Below, in pieces: positions 1 through 8,984 of a stretch of 64,000 nucleotides of DNA (position 1 is the first letter of the stretch; every line of letters begins with the position of its first letter). Origin of the DNA: Lacihabitans soyangensis (GTDB lineage Bacteria > Bacteroidota > Bacteroidia > Cytophagales > Spirosomataceae); NCBI RefSeq assembly GCF_024343775.1, contig NZ_RJUF01000011.1:26801-90800 (forward strand), in the 5' to 3' direction. The notes beneath the pieces are model-generated. The model ran no database searches. It was not told the origin of the DNA and saw only the letters and a list, made by a program, of their open reading frames with translations. Both the position numbers and the translations under genes were made by a program.

Positions 1-733
1 TCCCACCATATTTTCCTTTGCGATCTACCGCACTCAAAAATTCATGACCTAAATATCCGTGACAATGCTTGATATCCACAAAATGATAGCCGGCTTTTTG
101 AGCCAAAACAGCAGCTTTTACAAAATCCTCCACCAAGGCATCCACCTCTTCGTCAGTCATAGGAAGGTTATCATCAGTCACATGAAATTTGGCATCTAAT
201 TTTGGGTGATTGTAAGCTATTTTTGACTCAAACTTGGTATTGTCATTGGGTTTACAAAAACGACCTGAATGCGTCAATTGTAAACCAACCAATAGATCAT
301 CCGCGGTTCCGAATTTCTCCGCATGTTTATCTAAAACCATCTGTAGCATTTCCTGCAAATCGCCAATATTCGCCTCATTGATAGTCAATTGTCGTGGATT
401 GGCTCTGCCTTCATGCGTAACCGCCACAGCCTCACATCCCCATAGTAATTTAGCTCCCGAAATGGCGAAATTCTCCCAACGTTTCTTTGTAAAATGGGTC
501 GGTTTACCATCCGCCGTACCATCCCAACCTTCCATTGGTAAAATTGAAAGGCTATTTCCGATGTTTTTTCCTGACTTTAGATGAATGGCCTTGTTAAATG
601 GCGAAGTCTCTTTTGGAAGCAATTCTTCATCAAATTTTAGATCTACTTGATTGTCTTCCAAGTATTTGGCAAAATCTGCAGCCGTTTTTAATTGTGCTAC
701 ACGACTGTATTTGGGTTTAAATTTTCCGGTCAT
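1..733 (-). CDS. NADH:flavin oxidoreductase, old yellow enzyme family (partial, C-terminus outside window)
   Basis: The minus strand is open from the ATG at 733 to the window edge, giving about 244 N-terminal residues. The translation starts MTGKFKPKYSRVAQLKTAAD and holds a motif DIKHCHGYLGHEFLS near its end. This motif is the substrate and FMN-binding His-x-His segment of the old yellow enzyme / 2,4-dienoyl-CoA reductase TIM barrel. Family members use NAD(P)H and FMN to reduce activated double bonds. There is no signal peptide, so the protein is cytoplasmic. It lies on the same strand as the GH88 gene behind a 294-bp gap and may belong to the same carbohydrate or aromatic catabolism locus. 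The family is clear; the substrate is not. Confidence 0.85.
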   Translation of the reverse strand, partial: MTGKFKPKYSRVAQLKTAADFAKYLEDNQVDLKFDEELLPKETSPFNKAIHLKSGKNIGNSLSILPMEGWDGTADGKPTHFTKKRWENFAISGAKLLWGCEAVAVTHEGRANPRQLTINEANIGDLQEMLQMVLDKHAEKFGTADDLLVGLQLTHSGRFCKPNDNTKFESKIAYNHPKLDAKFHVTDDNLPMTDEEVDALVEDFVKAAVLAQKAGYHFVDIKHCHGYLGHEFLSAVDRKGKYGG

Positions 734-809
734 TATTAAGGATTGAACAATTGTATTCTTAAATTCACTTTGCTAAAATAATATACTTCGTGTGCCCTGC
801 CGGGCGGGC

Positions 810-835
810 GATACTTTTTTTCGAAAAAAAGTATC
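810..835. repeat. Perfect 26-bp palindrome next to a GC-rich block
   Basis: The two 13-base halves (gatac, seven t, c and its complement) are exact inverted copies with no loop. Directly to the left is a GC-rich block, ccctgccgggcgggc at 795-809, which is out of character for this AT-rich DNA. It sits in the 294-bp gap between the old yellow enzyme and GH88 genes, so it could end GH88 transcription or be a dispersed REP-like element. The rest of the gap shows nothing recognisable. Confidence 0.6.
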
Positions 836-1027
836 CAAAAAAACATCTTCTGAACAATGATCCTCTCTGAAAATTTGATTGAAAACATTGTAAAAAGTAA
901 TTTGATTTAGGTTAAATCAAATTTCCAGAACGGACTGTTCAGAAATTAAAGGAACCATTTAGTATTTAATTCTCCGTTCCAAAAATTCTCTTAAGTAACA
1001 AAAATTAAAACTATGCTTAAGAATTAA

Positions 1028-2416
1028 TCATTTAGGCAAACAGTTAAAAAAGGTATAATAAGGCTCATTATTTAAATGTTTTTGCAAATAAAGTGCGGCC
1101 TCTCTGAAATGATAATCGCCCCACATACACGATTCTCCGTAAGGAATTTTGCTTCCTTCTGGTACAAAATCCCAACCATTAGGTTGGTGATAAATGGTGT
1201 GCAAAAGCAAACCTTGATGGTTTTTATCGGTACTCAGATAGGGTTCTTCTAATAGCGAATTCATTACAGTCAATCCTGTTTGCCAATATCTGTTGCCATC
1301 TTCGGTATCGCCATTTTCATTCAAATATTTACCCAAACGTAACAAACCTTGAGCCGCTATAGCTGCGGCTGAGCTATCCACAGGCTCATTGTCGTTAAAA
1401 GGATTAGCTTTTTGACTAAGATAATCGCCCATTTTATGCAAATTCGGTGCACCTGTATCCCAATAAGGTATTCCACAAATTGGCGTGTTTTCTATATAAA
1501 AATCACAAGTGGCTTTGGCTGCTTTTAGCATAAAATTCTTAACATAAGACCGTCCGCCCACAGCTTCCAATTCCATACCGTCCAAGATTTCAAGACATTC
1601 TAATTGCTCGGCAAAGCCACACATGGCCCAAGCAAGTCCACGCGTCCAAGTGCTAAATCCGGTGTAGCCTTGTTGTGAATTTGGGCAACGAAAATTCCCG
1701 TCCTTCACATTAAAAACCGACTCGTGTGCCGTCCTGCCCCAAACATCGTAGATATCTCTGCCTTCTCCATAGAAAACCGAGAAGTTGGCCGTAGCCTCAA
1801 TGTGCTTAATGGCTCGTTCTAAAAGACTTATTTTGGCATCACCTTCACCCTGAAAAACATGGCCCAGTTGGTGACTAATGATCAAAGCTCGACACGAACG
1901 AATGGTGTCTACAAACAAGGAATGGGCCCCATTGAACGAATGAATAAATCCACCTTCGTTTTTGATGTCTGTCCATCTGCTGGCCTGCACTGCTCCCGAA
2001 ATCTTCAAGGCCAATTCATAGAAATTTTGCTCCCAATCATTTTGAGAAATTTTGCCTTCTCGCATCAATCGGAGCAAATTACCATACGTGCTCACATTGT
2101 TGAATCCATGGTCATGCACACCAATATGGCTGATGTGCGGAGCCATTTTTTCTAAAGTTTTCTTTCTTCCTATTTCAAGAAAATCGACCTCTCCAGTAGC
2201 ATCATATTGCAAAATGGCCGAGCCGTACTGAAAACCTTGCGTCCACTCCGTCCAACCCCTGGTGGTGTATTTACCGTTTCTGGTAAAAACTGGCGATCCG
2301 TCATTTTCGTCATATTCTGCTTGAATAGCGAGTATTTTTTCGCCTGAAAGTTTCCAAAACTTTTCTAATTTGGGCTTTAAATCCTGTACTTTGAGCGATT
2401 TATTTATATTTATCAT
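1028..2416 (-). CDS. Glycoside hydrolase family 88, unsaturated glucuronyl hydrolase
   Basis: This 462-residue protein would hydrolyse unsaturated uronic acids from oligosaccharides made by polysaccharide lyases. Family motifs are visible: HDHGF with Asp102, the aligned general acid/base region, a second Asp170 in SLFVDTIRS, WTRGLAWAMCGFAEQ near 255, GIPYWDTGAPN near 315, DSSAAAIAAQGLLRLG near 345, and a C-terminal GDYHFREAALYL. The length is a little above the usual 370-420. No signal peptide is evident, so it probably acts in the cytoplasm on imported di- or oligosaccharides. It reads away from the thioredoxin gene, with an 11-bp-arm inverted repeat in the shared upstream region. No lyase or SusCD pair is present in the window, so the substrate is unknown. 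Confidence 0.9.
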   Translation of the reverse strand: MININKSLKVQDLKPKLEKFWKLSGEKILAIQAEYDENDGSPVFTRNGKYTTRGWTEWTQGFQYGSAILQYDATGEVDFLEIGRKKTLEKMAPHISHIGVHDHGFNNVSTYGNLLRLMREGKISQNDWEQNFYELALKISGAVQASRWTDIKNEGGFIHSFNGAHSLFVDTIRSCRALIISHQLGHVFQGEGDAKISLLERAIKHIEATANFSVFYGEGRDIYDVWGRTAHESVFNVKDGNFRCPNSQQGYTGFSTWTRGLAWAMCGFAEQLECLEILDGMELEAVGGRSYVKNFMLKAAKATCDFYIENTPICGIPYWDTGAPNLHKMGDYLSQKANPFNDNEPVDSSAAAIAAQGLLRLGKYLNENGDTEDGNRYWQTGLTVMNSLLEEPYLSTDKNHQGLLLHTIYHQPNGWDFVPEGSKIPYGESCMWGDYHFREAALYLQKHLNNEPYYTFFNCLPK

Positions 2417-2475
2417 TGGTAAAAAATCATTTCCAACAAGCTTGGTGAAAAGGATAATTATTTAGGGTTGAAATT

Positions 2476-2508
2476 ATTTCTAAATTCTTGATTGGTAAAT
2501 TTAGAAAT
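2476..2508. promoter_or_regulatory. Inverted repeat in the GH88/thioredoxin divergent region
   Basis: Two perfect 11-base arms (atttctaaatt at 2476-2486, aatttagaaat at 2498-2508) are separated by 11 bases. The position between two divergent starts suits an operator. The equal arm and spacer length, about two helical turns between centres, would suit a dimeric regulator, which is an inference. No exact TAnnTTTG box was found nearby. Confidence 0.4.
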
Positions 2509-2586
2509 CTTGTGGGATTATTGAATTAATTTCATTTTAAATTTTGTTCTTCTAATAATCAATCTACCAAAAAAAGGAAAAATAGT

Positions 2587-3039
2587 ATGAAAAACATCTT
2601 GATTGCAATTCTGTTTTTAGGCATCATTGCCTTTTTATATTTTAGAAATAACCCAAAAGTTGACTTTAAAGAAGATACCGTTGATGGAATTCATTTCCAA
2701 AAAGGCAACTGGCAACAAGCTTTAGATTTGGCGAAAAAAGAGAATAAATTTGTATTTTTAGACATCTATGCCACATGGTGTGGACCCTGCAAACAACTCA
2801 AAAAATACACCTTTGCAGATAAATCAGCTGGGAAGTTTTTTAATAAGAATTTCGTAAATATGGCTCTTGACGGCGAGCAAGAAGAAGGAGCTACTTTAGC
2901 TCAGAAATTTGGAATTGAGGCTTATCCTACCTTAATGTTTGTAACGCCCGAAGGAGAACTGATCACCAAGTCACCTGGATTTCGTACTGCTCCTGATTTG
3001 ATAAACCTCGGTAAGGAAATTTTAGCGAATAAACAATAA
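2587..3039 (+). CDS. Membrane-anchored thioredoxin-family protein
   Basis: The 150-residue protein has one N-terminal hydrophobic segment (about residues 3-19) that would anchor it with the thioredoxin domain in the periplasm. The active site is WCGPC at 64-68, preceded by YAT, and the cis-proline loop is seen as EAYPTLMF. This is the thioredoxin_7/DsbD-gamma style of fold, likely a periplasmic thiol-disulfide reductant or isomerase. It stands alone on this strand and its stop codon abuts, with no intervening base, the stop of the convergent DUF1801 gene. The redox partner cannot be told from the sequence. Confidence 0.85.
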   Translation: MKNILIAILFLGIIAFLYFRNNPKVDFKEDTVDGIHFQKGNWQQALDLAKKENKFVFLDIYATWCGPCKQLKKYTFADKSAGKFFNKNFVNMALDGEQEEGATLAQKFGIEAYPTLMFVTPEGELITKSPGFRTAPDLINLGKEILANKQ

Positions 3040-3429
3040 TCATTTCTTCCGCCTTTTGCGTTCACTGTCAAGAAATTCATTATCCTCCATTCTGATTTTG
3101 ACAATTTCTTGGATCAAACTTTTGGGTAAAACCGCATCAAATTTAAAGCGGATGGTACCCGAAGAATAGTCCATTCCTTGTAGTTGGACTTCGAAATGAC
3201 TTAAAGTAGCACTACTCATCGTGTAAAAAGCCACATGCTTTTTTGCTACCCCAACTGCTACTAAAGTTCCCAAATATTTATAAGTCGGTATACCGTAACT
3301 TATGGCCACCTGAGCCAGAGGTACCGCCTCTTTTATGATAGCCATCATTTCCAAAAGCTTTGGTTTTGATTCTTCAGGAATGTTTTGGAGGTATTCAGCA
3401 AAGGAGCTGATGGTGATGTTCATTCTCAT
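3040..3429 (-). CDS. DUF1801 domain protein (YdhG/YdeI-like)
   Basis: The 129-residue protein carries the typical DUF1801 segment ISYGIPTYKYLGTLVAVG (about 43-60) and HVAFYTMS. Members are small cytoplasmic alpha/beta proteins; the Bacillus homologue has been described as an iron chaperone, but function in this phylum is unproven. ATG codons occur at 3429 and 3423, and either could be the start; no ribosome binding site settles it. The C-terminal end is basic (RKRRKK). Its stop at 3040-3042 directly abuts the thioredoxin stop at 3037-3039, so the two transcripts converge without a terminator between them. Confidence 0.75.
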   Translation of the reverse strand: MRMNITISSFAEYLQNIPEESKPKLLEMMAIIKEAVPLAQVAISYGIPTYKYLGTLVAVGVAKKHVAFYTMSSATLSHFEVQLQGMDYSSGTIRFKFDAVLPKSLIQEIVKIRMEDNEFLDSERKRRKK

Positions 3430-3484
3430 GGGTGAGAGAAAATTAATATTTTCGATTTGACTTCAAAAATAGAATAAAATTCAC

Positions 3485-3520
3485 AAAAAATGCGACTCGA
3501 AAACTCGAATCGCATTTTAT
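3485..3520 (-). terminator. Rho-independent terminator of the SGNH esterase operon
   Basis: Read on the minus strand, aaaatgcgattcga pairs with tcgagtcgcatttt (one G-U pair) around a short loop and runs into a T tract. It lies just after the stop of the 3542-7558 gene. Confidence 0.75.
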
Positions 3521-3541
3521 AATTTCCTTAAAAACTAATAC

Positions 3542-6500
3542 TTACCTTATCACCACCACCGTAGATTCTACCTTATCTTTTGTTTTTACTCTAATAAGAT
3601 AGTTGCCGCTGCTTATATTTTGCGTTGTAAAAGGTATCTCGTTTTGACCTTCTTTACCTTCTGCTTTTATGCTTTGGTAAATTTTGCCCGTAGAGTTTAT
3701 CAAATCTATATCCAATGAACTTGCCGTTTCTAAGTACACTTTTATGCTGAATGTCCCTTGGTTAGGATTTGGATATATCGAAATGAACGACGGAACACTT
3801 TCTTTTACAAAATCTTGGTCTGAGGCTAACCTTGCCCCGCCTGTTGAGGTGTAAAAAGGTGTGCCGTCAGGTTCTGTGCCATATTGCCAGCCACTTGGCG
3901 TTGGAAACTGCGTGCTGTTTGGCGTTCCAAGACCACCATACGCACTATATGCCCATTGAAAACAACCAACCAAACTACTGTAAGAACCATTCGTAAGTGT
4001 TACGTCACCTCTAGTTAGCATTTCAGAACCACGTACTAAGAATTTCTCTGGGTTTGTGGCAATTCTTTGTACTAGCCACCACTGATTGTGATAATATTTG
4101 GCTACCAATTGATGCCCAGTAACGTTCCATGTACCCATTACTAAATTATGACTCAATGACGCACATGGACCTACTTGTACCGTTACACTTGTAGTTGGAC
4201 TATCAGGACAGCCCGATTGGGTACACTTAACGGTGTAGGTAGTCGTGCTGGTAGGACTTACCACTATGGTAGCCGATGTAGCTCCTGTACTCCATAGCCT
4301 TGTACCAGTGGCACAAGTGGCTGATAGTGTAGAACTTTGACCAGAACTTATACTGGCTGGACTTGCAGATACATTGGTTGGAGCAGTAAGGCCACAGCTA
4401 CCATTGGCAGTGTAAAATGGCGTACCATCTTGCTCATAAGCCAAGGTAAAACCCGACGGAGTAGGAAACTGGGTAGAATTTGGAACAGCCAAGCCGCCAT
4501 AGTTGCTATTCTGCCAACCGAAACACGTAGTTAAGCCCGAATAAGAGCCATTATTTAGTGTTACATCTCCTCTAGTAAGCATATTAGAGCCTCTCACCAA
4601 AAACTTCTCTGGATTGGTGCCGATTCTTTGCGTAAGCCAATATTGACTGTGAAAATATCTGGCGACCAAGGGATGATTCGTAACTGTCCACGCTCCCATC
4701 ACTAAATTATCGGTAACTGACGAACAAGGGCTATTGGAAACATTGACTGTTACACCCACCACAGGACTATCTGGGCAACCTGCTGAGACACACTTAACCG
4801 TGTAATTGGTAGTAACGCTAGGTGAAACACTGATACTGTTGCCAGTAGCTCCGGTACTCCAAGTTACTGTACCGTAAGCACATGAAGCCGACAAGGTACT
4901 ACTACCGCCACTACTTATTGAAGAAGGACTAGCTGAAACAGATGTTGGAGCTATGGGTGGTGTACCACAGCCTCCGCCACCGCTTTGCAGATATACATCC
5001 GCCCAGTCGGTATGGTCGGCATAGTTATTTGAGATTTGGTCGGTTATGAGCTCCAAGGTAGACTTGCCAGCTACAGATAGACCATTAACTACCGTAGCAG
5101 CCTGCCCCCAAAATTTGGTCACCGGCCCATAAATCGTTTGTCCGTCTGCCTTGATGGTAAAAGTAGCACCATCGCAACAGTTTGACTCCTGATCCATTCC
5201 AAATTTGCAAGAGAAAGTACTGTAGGCATTGTTTAGATTGTAAACAATTCGGCTATTGGCATGTGTACCGATACCCTGAGTATATTGTGTACCACCAATG
5301 TTTATTACATTGCCATCTATAGACGTGCCGTTAAAACGAGCTGTGCCATATCCCTGCCACTCTGATGAGGAGTTCGTTGGGTTTAGCGTGGTGAGGGAGG
5401 TGGTGATGGAGGTGGAGCCTGATTGGTTTACTGAAATCGTTTTCATCATACTACCACCAACTTCTTGAATAATTATCTCCCCTGTCCTATTCGAACCAAG
5501 ATTTGAATCAAAATTGATAACTAGATTACTTTCATCATAACTTGAAACTGTACTTATATTTGAAACCCAATTAGGTTTTGAATTAATTTGCCAGGTTACA
5601 TTTTCAGCATAAACATTATTTGAAATCTGTTGAGATTGTGAATTTAAATTCATTATTGAATTTGATACATTCAACAATTTATTACTGGGTGCTTGTCCAA
5701 TAGGGACTACTTTATACGGTTGACCTGGTACCAATTTATTCCCAATTTTCAAATAGCACGATAGGAATTCTCCACCATTCAAGTTTGAAACCAAGAATGT
5801 ATATGATCTATTTGAATTGTTGGTAGTTTGATTAAAAAAGGACTTGTAATTACCCGAAAGACCTGGAATTGTGCCGTTGTATACACCATTTTGACCCGTA
5901 ACAAAATAGTATTCAGCCCCTGAAACATTTTCGTAGGTTAATGTAATACTATTTCCACTTTGCTGAACTGATTCTAAATTAACTAGGTTAGATGGGGCGA
6001 TACCAGTATAACTATTGTAAACAGAATTACCTGAACCATAGATTGACTCATACCACTTACTACCCATTGCATCCAATGTATTTTCAGAATTATATTGCTT
6101 GTTTCCAGAGAAGTGAAGTTTATATTTATCATCTCTACTATTACTCACGATTGCATCAGCAATTACTACTCCTTCAAAAACTTTATTAGAAGAATTTAAA
6201 ACAGAATTTTGTTGATTTGTAACACCTGAATGAGTGTAATATTTAGACACTCCACTTGATCCTGCAGGGTTTAGATTAGTGGCTACACTTAATCCAGTAG
6301 CACCCCCAGCATTGGTCAATGAGCTTGATGAAGTAAACATCGATACTTTTGAAACATACCAAGCCATGTTTCCACTTGCATCGCCAATATAATTTCTTGA
6401 ATTATTTATTAATCCAGTCAAACGAGATGAATAATCCCCTATATTAACATTGTCAATAGAACCATAAGCGGTTGATCCTCTTGCAGCGTCATCTTCTCCT

Positions 6501-7558
6501 TGATGCCATAAAATTGCTTTTACTCCGTGTGCAGAACCATATAGAGCAAGAGTCTTCAAAAATTTATCTTGTAAAGCAGGATAAGTTGAATTGTAACTCG
6601 AGAAAGTCCAATCTTTTATTAAAGAAGTTCCGGGCATTGCAACATTAAAAAATAGAGTAGGAACACCTTTCTCACTACCAATTTTTTGCCCTAAACTCGA
6701 CCAATACCATGAGGCTTGACCGTTAGGGAAAATATGAACGGGGTCATTCAATTTGTCAGTACCATGCCTTAATTGTTCATATTTACCACCATAAGGAAGA
6801 CCAAACCAGTTTCCATTCTCTGGACTTAGTTCATTGTATTTTTTACCAATATTGGTATGGTTAAGTCTTTCTGGAGAGTCAGGCTCACCTACTGCCCCAC
6901 CATCATAAATGCTTGCCCAAAAATCAAATCTACCATTAAAGTTTAATGATCTTGTAAACAATAAACCAGTATTAGTTCCAGCTAATTTAATTGGAACAGT
7001 GGAATCATCCGAACTTGAAAAATCGTGTAAGCCTCTGCGATTGGTAATATTATTTGGATCATTCCATACAGACTTTGCTGAAATATTGTAACCTGATGCA
7101 TTAGACTGCCCAGCAATAAAATATACATCTCCTACTCCGAAAGCAATCCTGTCGGTAAAATTTAGTGAGAACAATGAAAAATTGCCGACATGTAAATATA
7201 ACAAATATTGTTTCTTAGCTAATCCATTTAATTTACCTTTTACCATTGAATAACTAGTATTTCCTGAAACATTAGAAATGGCAAATTGAAGAGATGGGTC
7301 TGTCAAAGCTTTGTTGTAGTAACTGGAAGGGTAACTTAAACTGTAGTTATTAGCACTTACAAAATCAAAAGCAATTAGCGTAATTCTCCAATCCACACTG
7401 CTTTGATTACGAACTTGAAAGCAAACGTCTACAGAATTTGAAGTTGAGGTACCTTGCATGACAGAACCATATATTGGATAAGTAATCTCACCCCAATAAG
7501 TTTGGGCATTTGCTATTTCAAAGCATAGCAATGCCACGATTAAGTACATTAATCTCAT
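3542..7558 (-). CDS. Secreted SGNH/sialate O-acetylesterase-like multidomain protein with BACON, NPCBM and T9SS domains
   Basis: The 1338-residue protein has a signal peptide (1-19, ending ANAQ). An SGNH esterase domain spans about 20-490: GQSN with Ser152, WHQGEDD at 351-357, and a DKYKLHFSG block with the likely catalytic His482. A BACON domain follows (about 628-714, ending ISVNQSG), then an NPCBM carbohydrate-binding domain (about 722-858). A module of about 185 residues is then present twice (about 868-1052 and 1057-1240), each with an Ig-like half and a half bearing NLVMG, LVRGS and GTPFYT. A type IX sorting domain (1259-1338, IYPNPNQGTFSIKV) ends it. It probably removes acetyl groups from extracellular glycans. 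The upstream lipoprotein gene is 22 bases away, so the two are likely co-transcribed. Confidence 0.85.
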   Translation of the reverse strand: MRLMYLIVALLCFEIANAQTYWGEITYPIYGSVMQGTSTSNSVDVCFQVRNQSSVDWRITLIAFDFVSANNYSLSYPSSYYNKALTDPSLQFAISNVSGNTSYSMVKGKLNGLAKKQYLLYLHVGNFSLFSLNFTDRIAFGVGDVYFIAGQSNASGYNISAKSVWNDPNNITNRRGLHDFSSSDDSTVPIKLAGTNTGLLFTRSLNFNGRFDFWASIYDGGAVGEPDSPERLNHTNIGKKYNELSPENGNWFGLPYGGKYEQLRHGTDKLNDPVHIFPNGQASWYWSSLGQKIGSEKGVPTLFFNVAMPGTSLIKDWTFSSYNSTYPALQDKFLKTLALYGSAHGVKAILWHQGEDDAARGSTAYGSIDNVNIGDYSSRLTGLINNSRNYIGDASGNMAWYVSKVSMFTSSSSLTNAGGATGLSVATNLNPAGSSGVSKYYTHSGVTNQQNSVLNSSNKVFEGVVIADAIVSNSRDDKYKLHFSGNKQYNSENTLDAMGSKWYESIYGSGNSVYNSYTGIAPSNLVNLESVQQSGNSITLTYENVSGAEYYFVTGQNGVYNGTIPGLSGNYKSFFNQTTNNSNRSYTFLVSNLNGGEFLSCYLKIGNKLVPGQPYKVVPIGQAPSNKLLNVSNSIMNLNSQSQQISNNVYAENVTWQINSKPNWVSNISTVSSYDESNLVINFDSNLGSNRTGEIIIQEVGGSMMKTISVNQSGSTSITTSLTTLNPTNSSSEWQGYGTARFNGTSIDGNVINIGGTQYTQGIGTHANSRIVYNLNNAYSTFSCKFGMDQESNCCDGATFTIKADGQTIYGPVTKFWGQAATVVNGLSVAGKSTLELITDQISNNYADHTDWADVYLQSGGGGCGTPPIAPTSVSASPSSISSGGSSTLSASCAYGTVTWSTGATGNSISVSPSVTTNYTVKCVSAGCPDSPVVGVTVNVSNSPCSSVTDNLVMGAWTVTNHPLVARYFHSQYWLTQRIGTNPEKFLVRGSNMLTRGDVTLNNGSYSGLTTCFGWQNSNYGGLAVPNSTQFPTPSGFTLAYEQDGTPFYTANGSCGLTAPTNVSASPASISSGQSSTLSATCATGTRLWSTGATSATIVVSPTSTTTYTVKCTQSGCPDSPTTSVTVQVGPCASLSHNLVMGTWNVTGHQLVAKYYHNQWWLVQRIATNPEKFLVRGSEMLTRGDVTLTNGSYSSLVGCFQWAYSAYGGLGTPNSTQFPTPSGWQYGTEPDGTPFYTSTGGARLASDQDFVKESVPSFISIYPNPNQGTFSIKVYLETASSLDIDLINSTGKIYQSIKAEGKEGQNEIPFTTQNISSGNYLIRVKTKDKVESTVVVIR

Positions 7559-7580
7559 GATAATTAAAAATTTAAGGTGA

Positions 7581-8984
7581 TTATTTTAAGAATTCTCTAG
7601 TATTATATAAAGGAAATGTAGTCCCGTAATGAGCATTTATTGCCAGAAGAGCCTCATTTGCGATAATAATATTTCTTAATTTTGAATTGCCTCCTAATAC
7701 ATTTTCGAATAAATCTTTATAGTCTATTTTTACTCCATCATGGGAGATGTATTTTCCCAAATAAATTTGTACATAAATGTAGTTTAAATCCAATTCCGGC
7801 CACAACATTTGAGTGGCTAATTTGGATTTGATGGGTTTGTCATAAACTTTCATATTCTGGGTTATTTCCCAATTGAGATAATTGGTGATTTTTTCATCGT
7901 TTTTAATGAATGGCTTTATATTCATATTAACCTTCGTTCCTAACAATGAGTCAATTTTAGAATTAGGCAAAATGCGTTTAGCACTCTGATCCAGCAAATA
8001 TCCTTTTTGATATTTATTTAATTCTTTTCTAACCATGTCCACTGAAACAATATTTGTATAAGGGCTTGGGCTTGTTACTGACCCACTGATAATTATACCT
8101 TTAATGTTTTTTCGTTTCGCAACATCACTAAAAAAATCCAATTTTTCGTTAGGCAATTGATTGGGAATTCCTCCAGGCATGACAAATTCAACTTTCCTTG
8201 GTGTATATCCATCAAATCCTTTTTCTATTATTCTATCGTCATTATAAGAAATATCAATCAAAAAATCGAATTTTTCTTGGAGTACCCGTTGTTCATACTT
8301 CAAATTAGTTTCAAATCTTTTGAAATGAACTGACATTGGTAAATCTCCACCTTGATTATAGCCATTACCATAACCTGTAGGGTCCACAAAATTATCGACC
8401 CTAATATTTTTCTTTATCTTTGTCAATATTGGCTCACCGTCTTTGTCTATAGATTGAACTCCTAAATTGTTTTTAGCAGTTTTGAATTTAGGGACTGGAC
8501 CACCAGTAAAATTATCTTTTGATTCTGAATATGTCCAAGCACCATTGTAATCATTAATATCGAAGTAAGGGTTATTAAATTCTACACCCATTTGATTAGC
8601 TATTAAGTTAGGTAAACTAAACTCAATAGATTCGTTATTATAATTAGTATATCCTCCTCCTGAACCACTAGCAACCACTCTCAAAGGTTTAGAATTCAAA
8701 TCGGGATCTTCAATACCAGCCTTAAGAATTTCTTCATTTCTTTTAATTAAATTTTGCTTAGTGAGCTTTTTTCCATTTGGCAAAATAGTAGTCTCTCCTT
8801 CAACTATTGGAGCATTCAATTTACGTTTAAGTACTTTTTCTTTATCATCCCTCGTTTTCACTGTATCCCCATCTATAACCACAAATGCAGGATAATCAAT
8901 AGAAGGCTCCAAAATCTCTTTTGGGTTGCAGCTGAGCATTAGGCTAGCTGCCAATAATGTAGTAATCATAATTTTTGTTCTCAT
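7581..8984 (-). CDS. Hypothetical lipoprotein, co-transcribed with the SGNH esterase
   Basis: I do not recognise the family. From the ATG at 8984 the protein is about 467 residues with a lipoprotein signal MRTKIMITTLLAASLMLSC, so it should be lipidated and surface or periplasm facing. The frame stays open to a GTG at 9020, but that start would put 12 residues before the signal. After the lipobox comes a Lys-rich linker, a GSGGGYTNYNN segment near 105, and a mixed alpha/beta body ending in NAHYGTTFPLYNTREFLK. No catalytic motif is evident. It lies 22 bases upstream of the secreted esterase and shares its terminator, so it may help export, anchor or bind the same substrate; that is inference. 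Confidence 0.7.
   Translation of the reverse strand: MRTKIMITTLLAASLMLSCNPKEILEPSIDYPAFVVIDGDTVKTRDDKEKVLKRKLNAPIVEGETTILPNGKKLTKQNLIKRNEEILKAGIEDPDLNSKPLRVVASGSGGGYTNYNNESIEFSLPNLIANQMGVEFNNPYFDINDYNGAWTYSESKDNFTGGPVPKFKTAKNNLGVQSIDKDGEPILTKIKKNIRVDNFVDPTGYGNGYNQGGDLPMSVHFKRFETNLKYEQRVLQEKFDFLIDISYNDDRIIEKGFDGYTPRKVEFVMPGGIPNQLPNEKLDFFSDVAKRKNIKGIIISGSVTSPSPYTNIVSVDMVRKELNKYQKGYLLDQSAKRILPNSKIDSLLGTKVNMNIKPFIKNDEKITNYLNWEITQNMKVYDKPIKSKLATQMLWPELDLNYIYVQIYLGKYISHDGVKIDYKDLFENVLGGNSKLRNIIIANEALLAINAHYGTTFPLYNTREFLK

Noticed and set aside
234..584. Plus-strand open frame of 116 codons
   Set aside because: It lies antisense inside the old yellow enzyme gene, whose minus-strand translation has clear family motifs.
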